NCBI GenBank assembly: GCA_944372595.1
Contig: CALVZT010000001.1
Coordinates: 1-29,461 of the forward strand
DNA length: 29,461 nt
Direction of reading: 5' to 3'
DNA from: an uncultured Clostridia bacterium
GTDB taxonomy: Bacteria > Bacillota > Clostridia > Christensenellales > UBA1242
Shown piece by piece: positions 24,217 through 29,461 of the stretch. The number at the start of each line of letters is the position of its first letter. The stretch's first letter is position 1. The notes beneath the pieces were generated by a model that saw only the letters and a list, made by a program, of their open reading frames with translations, was not told the origin of the DNA and ran no database searches. A program made the position numbers and the translations under genes.

Positions 24217-24969
24217 ATGAAAGATTCAAATTTTTTTATAGATAATATAACATGGTTTATAGCGGGAATAGTTGCAATCATGATTGTTATTTCTATTGTC
24301 CTTATAATCAAAATAGTTAGACTAAAAAAGGAAGATAATCCTGATAATAAATCAAACAATCAAGACAAGGAACAAGATCAGTTTTCGCAACTTTTAGCAA
24401 ATAACATTTGGGAAGGAAGTGAAACCGCTCACCAAGTTACAGACAAAAATGAAGAAAAAATAAAAGCTACTAAAAAAGCAAAAAAAGATAAAAATGACAA
24501 AAAAGGATTAAAGTTGGGTGATGAAGGATTTAGACCAAAAATGATATTTACTAACGACAACAATAATGACGAACAAGAGTCGCAACCAACAGATAATACC
24601 AAAATTGTAGAACAACCAACTGCACACGAATTTCAACCTCAAAATGTAGAAAACAAAGATAATAATATCTTAAAATTCAAATTATCCAAAACTTCAAATA
24701 ATAAATACAGATTCAAACTTGAAGAGAATAATATAACTCAACTTTTATCAATTCCTTATAACAGCATTGATGAAGCAAAATCACAAATGAATAAAGTTAT
24801 TGCACACATCAAATCAAACAAATTTGAAGTTGACAATATTAATAATGGTTATAGATTTGCAGTAAAAATTAATGATAAAATCGTCGCAGTATCTAATACC
24901 TATCCAAATATCGAAACAGCCCAACAGGAAAGTAAACGTATTTACCAAATAATAATAAACAAATTTTAA
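24217..24969 (+). CDS. Membrane-anchored protein with YegP/DUF1508-like C-terminal tandem
   Basis: A 250-residue protein with one membrane helix (about 11-33), then a basic stop-transfer segment (KIVRLKKED) that should leave the rest in the cytoplasm. A polar, Lys/Asn/Asp/Gln-rich linker of about 115 residues is probably disordered. The last 100 residues hold two related units: KFKLSKTSNNKYRFKLEEN...SIPYNSIDEAKSQMNKV and KFEVDNINNGYRFAVKIND...SNTYPNIETAQQESKRI. Each shows 'F-x-x-x-N-x-x-Y-R-F-x-x-K', then 'S-x-x-Y', then a helix, the outline of the DUF1508 (YegP) repeat. Function of the family is unknown. AGGAGG precedes the ATG. It is a single-gene unit between terminators. Confidence 0.8.
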   Translation: MKDSNFFIDNITWFIAGIVAIMIVISIVLIIKIVRLKKEDNPDNKSNNQDKEQDQFSQLLANNIWEGSETAHQVTDKNEEKIKATKKAKKDKNDKKGLKLGDEGFRPKMIFTNDNNNDEQESQPTDNTKIVEQPTAHEFQPQNVENKDNNILKFKLSKTSNNKYRFKLEENNITQLLSIPYNSIDEAKSQMNKVIAHIKSNKFEVDNINNGYRFAVKINDKIVAVSNTYPNIETAQQESKRIYQIIINKF

Positions 24970-24987
24970 TATATTGCAAATATTAAA

Positions 24988-25014
24988 AAATGCTATTTCA
25001 TATAGCATTTTTTT
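24988..25014. terminator. Bidirectional terminator between convergent genes
   Basis: ATGCTAT (24990-24996) and ATAGCAT (25002-25008) form a seven-pair stem with a five-base loop, extended by A runs on the left and T runs on the right. It serves the YegP-like gene and the minus-strand pseudouridine synthase gene. Confidence 0.88.
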
Positions 25015-25020
25015 ATAAAT

Positions 25021-25845
25021 TTAAAATTGATTTTTTAACTCTACCCTTTTACCATTAAGATATTTTAACATTCCGCAGTCAATATTGAATATTATTCCAA
25101 CTGCAAAAAGTTGTTGTCTTGTTATTTTGTATTGTTTATTTTTATTAATGTCACCATATTTATTATCTCCTACTATTGGTAATTTGTAATAAGATAGATG
25201 ACACCTTATTTGATGAGTTTTACCCCCGTGAATTTTAACTTCAAGAGTAGATATTTCTCCTTCTTTGCCTAACAAACTGTATTCTGTTTGTATTTCCTGA
25301 TTTTTGATAGTTTTTTTATTTTCAATATAGCACATTTTTTTATCACTATCTTTAAATAAAAAATCATTTAGTACCGCATATTTTTTAGGAGTTCCAAAAA
25401 CTTTGGCTATGTATACTTTTGTTATTTTTTTATCATCAAAAGCTTGTTTTATTTCTTTAAATACATCCTGATTTTTGGCAAATATAACTAGTCCCATTGT
25501 ATTCATATCAAGTCGATTACATGGAATAATATTTGGATATTCTTTTTTTATCTCATCAAAAAGACTATTACCTTTATCGTTACTCACTTCTATTAGTATT
25601 GGTTTGTTAACAATAAGCAAATTTTCATCTTCGTAGCATTTTTCAATATTTAATTTAACAATTTTATTATATACTACAATTTCGTCCCCAATATTAATAT
25701 CAACATTACTATTTACTCTTTTGTTATTAACTTTTATATCTTTTTTTCTTAATAACTTATTACATTCAGCATAACTAATATTGGGCGAATACGAAGTAAT
25801 TGCTTTAATTAATGTATTTTTTTTATCACAAACAAATCTTATCAT
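25021..25845 (-). CDS. RluA-family pseudouridine synthase, divergent
   Basis: A 274-residue protein of the RluA family. An S4-like N-terminal domain (SYAECNKLLRKKDIKVNNKRV) precedes the catalytic domain: LLIVNKP, then IPCNRLDMNTMGLVIFAKN with the catalytic Asp in RLD, and KIHGGKTHQIRCHLSYYKLPIVGD. The usual HRLD reads NRLD, and the region after KP is shorter than in RluD. The RNA target is unknown. The frame has ATGs at 25860 and 25845; neither has a ribosome binding site, and the second is at the predicted transcription start, so I prefer 25845 (MIRFVCDKKNT). It is a one-gene unit. Confidence 0.86.
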   Translation of the reverse strand: MIRFVCDKKNTLIKAITSYSPNISYAECNKLLRKKDIKVNNKRVNSNVDINIGDEIVVYNKIVKLNIEKCYEDENLLIVNKPILIEVSNDKGNSLFDEIKKEYPNIIPCNRLDMNTMGLVIFAKNQDVFKEIKQAFDDKKITKVYIAKVFGTPKKYAVLNDFLFKDSDKKMCYIENKKTIKNQEIQTEYSLLGKEGEISTLEVKIHGGKTHQIRCHLSYYKLPIVGDNKYGDINKNKQYKITRQQLFAVGIIFNIDCGMLKYLNGKRVELKNQF

Positions 25846-25851
25846 AACTAT

Positions 25852-25880
25852 ATGATACATTAATGGCGTAAAAAAAACAA
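25852..25880 (-). promoter_or_regulatory. Promoter of the second pseudouridine synthase gene
   Basis: On the minus strand TTGTTT (25880-25875), 17 bases, TATCAT (25857-25852). The predicted start falls on or near the ATG at 25845. The -35 lies inside the terminator of the upstream gene. Confidence 0.42.
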
Positions 25881-25898
25881 CTTTATAAAAGTTGTTTT
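25870..25898 (-). terminator. Rho-independent terminator after the membrane-anchored protein gene
   Basis: On the minus strand AACAACTTT (25896-25888) pairs with AAAGTTGTT (25884-25876) around a three-base loop, with a T run following. It lies two bases after the stop of the gene at 25900. Confidence 0.88.
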
Positions 25899-25899
25899 T

Positions 25900-27066
25900 T
25901 TATTCCGCAACTGGACTTTCCAATTCAACTATCGGTTGTGTAACACTTACAATGTTACCACTTTCATCAATTAAGCCTAGTACCTTTGCTTCATCTGCCG
26001 TTAATGTTACTGGATGTCCCAATAACGCCATGTTAATACTTGCCAAATCTCCTTCCTTTTGATCAAATATTGCTCTTTCAATAGTTGTTGACTCATAAGA
26101 TGTTGCTTTGTCAAAAGAATTTTTGATAATTTCAATTGGATTGCTACCCTCCACTAGGTTTACACTGTATGCCGCATATTTATCTACTTCTTTTTCGCTA
26201 CCATCTTCGTTGTATTCAAGCCCAACCATATATACTTTGCCCATATCTTTATCAATCAAATACTGTATTTTACAATTCTCATTAAAGATTGCTTCTTTTT
26301 CTTCTGTTTGTGCTTCTTCACCAGTTTCCCCTTCTGTTGGAACCTCTTCATCAACTTTTTCGCTCAAAATATAATATACATTTTGTCCATTCATAGTTTT
26401 AATCGTCTCATCGCTAAGACTAGATTTTCTAAATGCAGTAAGTGGGCTCTTGCCTTGATCCATAACAGTAATTTTACCATTACTTTTGTATGTATCTAAA
26501 TTTTCTACAAACTTTTTAATCGCTTCATTTATATTTTCAGCATTACTTGTTTTATCAGCATTTAAAATATTTTCTATGCTTGCTCCATCAATAGTAATAG
26601 TATTAAATATTTTATTACCATTTGCATCAGTCGATTCAACATCAATCAAAACAAAATTCTTACCAATTCTTGTTTTTGCATTTGAGCAACTTGTTATACT
26701 TATAGATTTGCTAAGTTCGGCATCAAGTCCTAACACTTCACCAATTTTTGTTTTAAAGTCATTCATCTTGTTAATTACAATTGGATTAACTTCAACGCCC
26801 AAAACATTAGCTTCTGATTGCAAATCTTCTATCGAAATTTGCTCAGAAATCACATTTTGATTGTTTTCATCAACATTTTCCTCATCAGGCAATACCGCAA
26901 AAGTAATCCCTGTAACAATACCAGCTGTAATACCCAATGTAATCAATCCGGTGAATATTTTATGATTTTTAACCCAATTTTTGAAATTTTTCCATTTGGT
27001 CGTCCCTGTTGCTCCTGTTGGTGCGGTTGGTGCCGTTCTTGTTGACCTCCTTTTCTTTGGTGCCAT
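25900..27066 (-). CDS. Single-pass membrane protein with large extracellular region, function unknown
   Basis: A 388-residue protein starting MAPKKRRSTRTAPTAPTG, a basic, Thr/Ala/Pro/Gly-rich cytoplasmic tail, then one membrane helix (about 38-58, TGLITLGITAGIVTGITFAVL). About 330 acidic residues follow, probably outside the cell, with an acidic Glu/Thr-rich insert (EEVPTEGETGEEAQTEEKE). No catalytic motif or lipobox is recognised. The start chosen is the ATG at 27066 with GGAGG six bases before it; an in-frame ATG seven codons upstream would overlap the preceding gene and leave the ribosome binding site inside the coding part. It follows the repeat protein gene by one base and is surely in the same operon. 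Confidence 0.82.
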   Translation of the reverse strand: MAPKKRRSTRTAPTAPTGATGTTKWKNFKNWVKNHKIFTGLITLGITAGIVTGITFAVLPDEENVDENNQNVISEQISIEDLQSEANVLGVEVNPIVINKMNDFKTKIGEVLGLDAELSKSISITSCSNAKTRIGKNFVLIDVESTDANGNKIFNTITIDGASIENILNADKTSNAENINEAIKKFVENLDTYKSNGKITVMDQGKSPLTAFRKSSLSDETIKTMNGQNVYYILSEKVDEEVPTEGETGEEAQTEEKEAIFNENCKIQYLIDKDMGKVYMVGLEYNEDGSEKEVDKYAAYSVNLVEGSNPIEIIKNSFDKATSYESTTIERAIFDQKEGDLASINMALLGHPVTLTADEAKVLGLIDESGNIVSVTQPIVELESPVAE

Positions 27067-27067
27067 T

Positions 27068-29461
27068 TTATCCCTCCATTGTTCCATTTGTAATTTCGAT
27101 TATGTAATTATTTTCAGTAAATGCATTGGTTTCTATTGTCAAATTTGCATTTTCACAATTCCATTTTGTCAAAATAATTTTACCTTGCTTGTCACCTTCA
27201 TTAGTATTATTTATACCACTATTAGCAAAACTATTTTCTTTTAATGTCCATCCGTTTAATCCAGACGTTCCTAAATCATTACCGAATACAACTTCATTAA
27301 GAGTAGAAATTTCAGCAAAAGCGTAAGCTTCAACAATGGTTGTTTTGTCGTCATACATATTATCAAGTGCCACATTAACTAATCCTGTTTTGTAGAAAGC
27401 ATATTCTCCAATGCGATTAATTTTTGTGGTATATTCTTCGTCTTGGGTTCTCATAAAGTCAATACCAACAAGATTAGTACATTCTTCAAACGCATGTGCT
27501 TTTATCTCAGTAATACTTCCAGAGAAGTAAACATATTCTAACGTTTTAATTCCAAAGAATGCACCTTCATCTATATATGCAACATTGTCTGAGAAAATTA
27601 ATGTGCTTCCATCTGTTTCATCCCAACTTGGATAAGTAAGAGCAGTGTTTCTAAATGCATATTTGCCAAAGTGAGTTAACTCAGTATTATTCAAGGTTAC
27701 ATTTGCTAAATTTGTACAACCATCAAACATATAATCAGTAAGATTTGGAACAAGATTTAATGTAACAGTTTTTAATGCTGTATTTTCTTTGAATAGTCCA
27801 GTACCAATTTTATTTTCAATTAATAAACTATCTTTTAAAGCATTGATATTAACCATAGTGAATGTAGTTCTTGCAAATGCTTCGTTACCAATTGTTGCAT
27901 CATCAATTAATTCAAATGAGAATTCACCAACTGATTCAGCTTTGGTATTAAATGCTTGTATTGAACTTCCATCAAAAGCATTATTACCAATTACTGATAT
28001 ATTATTTTGCTCAGTTACTATAACATATTGCAATTGAGAAGTACCAGCAAAAGCACTTTCTTCAATAGTAGTAATGGTATTAGGTATAACAATATTTTGT
28101 ATGCTAGTATTATTTTTAAATGCATTTGCAGAAATTTTTATTACATTGTATGAGAATATAGTTTGTGGAATAGTAACAGTGTCTTCTACAACTGCTCCAT
28201 CAACAATTCCAGTAATACCTACACCAATAGTAACATCGTCAAGATTTTTAATTTCTTCGTATGCAAATATAGTATAAACAGGATAAACTTTCACATTATT
28301 GGCAGGCATGCTTTCAATAGTATTATTAAGAATTTGTTCTCCACCTTCATATTGCCAGCCTATAAAATTATATCCTTCCATCTCAAATATATCGGTTCTA
28401 AGAGTAACTTTTGAACCAAATTTATGAGTTTCTTGTTGGGTAATCTCTTTACCTTGTCCATCATAACCAATTACATATATAACTTGATAATCTTTTGGAA
28501 CAACATTAATTACAACGTTTACTGGATTAATTACATTTGTAAAGTTAATTGTTTCAGTCAAGCCATAATTTACTTCATTATAAATTAATTCGGTAACTTC
28601 ATAACCTTCTTGTAATGCCCCGGTAATTAATGCCTTTTCTTCATCTGTTATTACAAATTCAAGGTTTTGTCCATAACTTACTTCTCTACTAAATAATTCT
28701 TCTCCATTGAACAAGAAAGATACTTTATTAACCGTAAGAGAAGTTTTTGCGTATAATTCTTTTGTATATGTTTCTTTACCAGTACCAAAGAATGCTTCAT
28801 CAAGCACAACACTTGTTCCTAGTGCTTCTCCAGTATAATCTGCATTATCGTACCAACCATCAAACACATATCTATCAGAATTAATATATTGTGATACTAA
28901 TTCATTTAAGTTAAGAGTGTCGCCAAATTTTTTGGATATCGTTTGTTGTGCAGGCTCTCCATTTGCATCACTATAATTGATTGTAATTGTTGCAGGTTTT
29001 CCTTCGTAAACAGGAGTTAATGAGTAATTTTTGTTTGCGTCAACCTCTTGTCCAGCGGTATAAGTTGTATTCCCATCGCTCCAACCTTTGAAAATGTAAC
29101 CAGTTTTATCAATTTCATCAGGAATTGTAAACTTAACGCCTTCGTTATATTGTTTTGTGATTTCAATTACTTGACCTTCGGCATTTGTATAACTCATCAC
29201 AAAATCTTTATTTCTCCACACTGGATACAATACAACTTCGTTTTCTGTCCAATCAATTGCATAAGATTGATTTGCTTGATAAGTAACATCTTCTATGGTG
29301 TTTGCGCTAGTTAAGTTTCCAGTAGGGGTATCTTTTTTCCAACCCAAGAAGTCATACAAACTTAAAATGTCATTGTTAACATTTGATAATGGTAATACTA
29401 CATTAGCGCCATATTCATAGATTCTTGTTGCACTATCATCAAGTTCATATCCACCATTATT
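27068..29461 (-). CDS. Surface repeat protein with InlB-B/Listeria-Bacteroides-type and BspA-type LRR repeats, N-terminus off the window
   Basis: The frame is open to the right edge with no stop, so the 5' end is missing; 797 codons are visible. The first half has several repeats of the InlB-B/Flg_new type, shown by Y-x-F-x-G-W units (FLGWKKD, FKGWSDG, FDGWYDN, FIGWQYEGG) about 70 residues apart with V-x-L/Y-P before or after them. The second half (from about residue 440) is a BspA-type leucine-rich repeat region with units such as ISANAFKN, IEESAFAGTS, IGEYAFYKTG and INRIGEYAF. Such proteins are secreted or surface-bound adhesins. No LPXTG, SLH or other C-terminal anchor is seen before the stop. 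A TTG at 29359 is only an internal codon. Confidence 0.88.
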   Translation of the reverse strand, partial: NNGGYELDDSATRIYEYGANVVLPLSNVNNDILSLYDFLGWKKDTPTGNLTSANTIEDVTYQANQSYAIDWTENEVVLYPVWRNKDFVMSYTNAEGQVIEITKQYNEGVKFTIPDEIDKTGYIFKGWSDGNTTYTAGQEVDANKNYSLTPVYEGKPATITINYSDANGEPAQQTISKKFGDTLNLNELVSQYINSDRYVFDGWYDNADYTGEALGTSVVLDEAFFGTGKETYTKELYAKTSLTVNKVSFLFNGEELFSREVSYGQNLEFVITDEEKALITGALQEGYEVTELIYNEVNYGLTETINFTNVINPVNVVINVVPKDYQVIYVIGYDGQGKEITQQETHKFGSKVTLRTDIFEMEGYNFIGWQYEGGEQILNNTIESMPANNVKVYPVYTIFAYEEIKNLDDVTIGVGITGIVDGAVVEDTVTIPQTIFSYNVIKISANAFKNNTSIQNIVIPNTITTIEESAFAGTSQLQYVIVTEQNNISVIGNNAFDGSSIQAFNTKAESVGEFSFELIDDATIGNEAFARTTFTMVNINALKDSLLIENKIGTGLFKENTALKTVTLNLVPNLTDYMFDGCTNLANVTLNNTELTHFGKYAFRNTALTYPSWDETDGSTLIFSDNVAYIDEGAFFGIKTLEYVYFSGSITEIKAHAFEECTNLVGIDFMRTQDEEYTTKINRIGEYAFYKTGLVNVALDNMYDDKTTIVEAYAFAEISTLNEVVFGNDLGTSGLNGWTLKENSFANSGINNTNEGDKQGKIILTKWNCENANLTIETNAFTENNYIIEITNGTMEG

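Noticed and set aside
1..29461. tRNA or rRNA genes, CRISPR arrays, insertion sequences or prophage genes
   Set aside because: No cloverleaf-type sequences, regularly spaced repeats, transposase motifs or integrase motifs were found on reading both strands.

Overview
The window is AT-rich DNA with the gene order of a low-GC Gram-positive bacterium (Firmicutes/Bacillota, most likely an uncultured or poorly described Clostridia-type lineage). The evidence is a dcw cluster ordered mraZ-rsmH-ftsL-pbp-murE-mraY-murD (no murF in the middle, as in Bacillus), a SpoVD/FtsI-type penicillin-binding protein with a PASTA tail, a meso-diaminopimelate-type MurE, SepF, strong AGGAGG ribosome binding sites and Rho-independent terminators. 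TGA is used as a stop, so this is not a Mycoplasma-type code. The species cannot be named from sequence alone.

Layout. (1) 1-7136, minus strand: cell wall and division operon from a promoter and a three-repeat MraZ-type operator at 7092-7136; murD runs off the left edge. (2) 7195-9155, minus strand: metallophosphoesterase plus GT4 glycosyltransferase, ended by a terminator. (3) 9238-13084, plus strand: protein quality control and ribosome assembly operon tig-clpP-clpX-engB. (4) 13089-13802, plus strand: a single Cys-containing protein of unknown function behind a sequence that fits the mother-cell SigK promoter pattern. (5) 13806-19550, minus strand: seven-gene operon: MacB/FtsX-type ABC exporter, MBL-fold hydrolase, a short SepF, LspA, RluD and two small membrane proteins. 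(6) 19598-23795, minus strand: five tightly packed genes: SDR oxidoreductase, methyltransferase-like protein, a protein with a C-terminal domain resembling diadenylate cyclase (DAC), an orphan 403-residue protein and a YgjV-like membrane protein. (7) 23883-25014, plus strand: a 47-residue zinc-ribbon protein and a membrane-anchored protein with a YegP/DUF1508-like tail, each with its own promoter and terminator. (8) 25021-29461, minus strand: a second RluA-family pseudouridine synthase, a single-pass membrane protein, and the C-terminal ~797 residues of a surface protein with InlB-B/Listeria-Bacteroides-type repeats followed by BspA-type leucine-rich repeats.

The housekeeping genes make envelope precursors (MurE, MraY, MurD), cross-link them at the septum (PBP, FtsL, SepF), mature lipoproteins (LspA) and maintain proteins and ribosomes (Tig, ClpXP, EngB, RsmH, RluD). 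The best candidate for an undescribed system is the five-gene operon at 19636-23745, where a DAC-like protein with altered active-site motifs overlaps an unrecognised partner gene and lies next to a multi-pass membrane protein. Its function is not established. No RNA genes, insertion sequences, CRISPR arrays or attachment sites were seen. No gap between genes exceeds about 215 bases, and the gaps are mostly accounted for by promoters and terminators.
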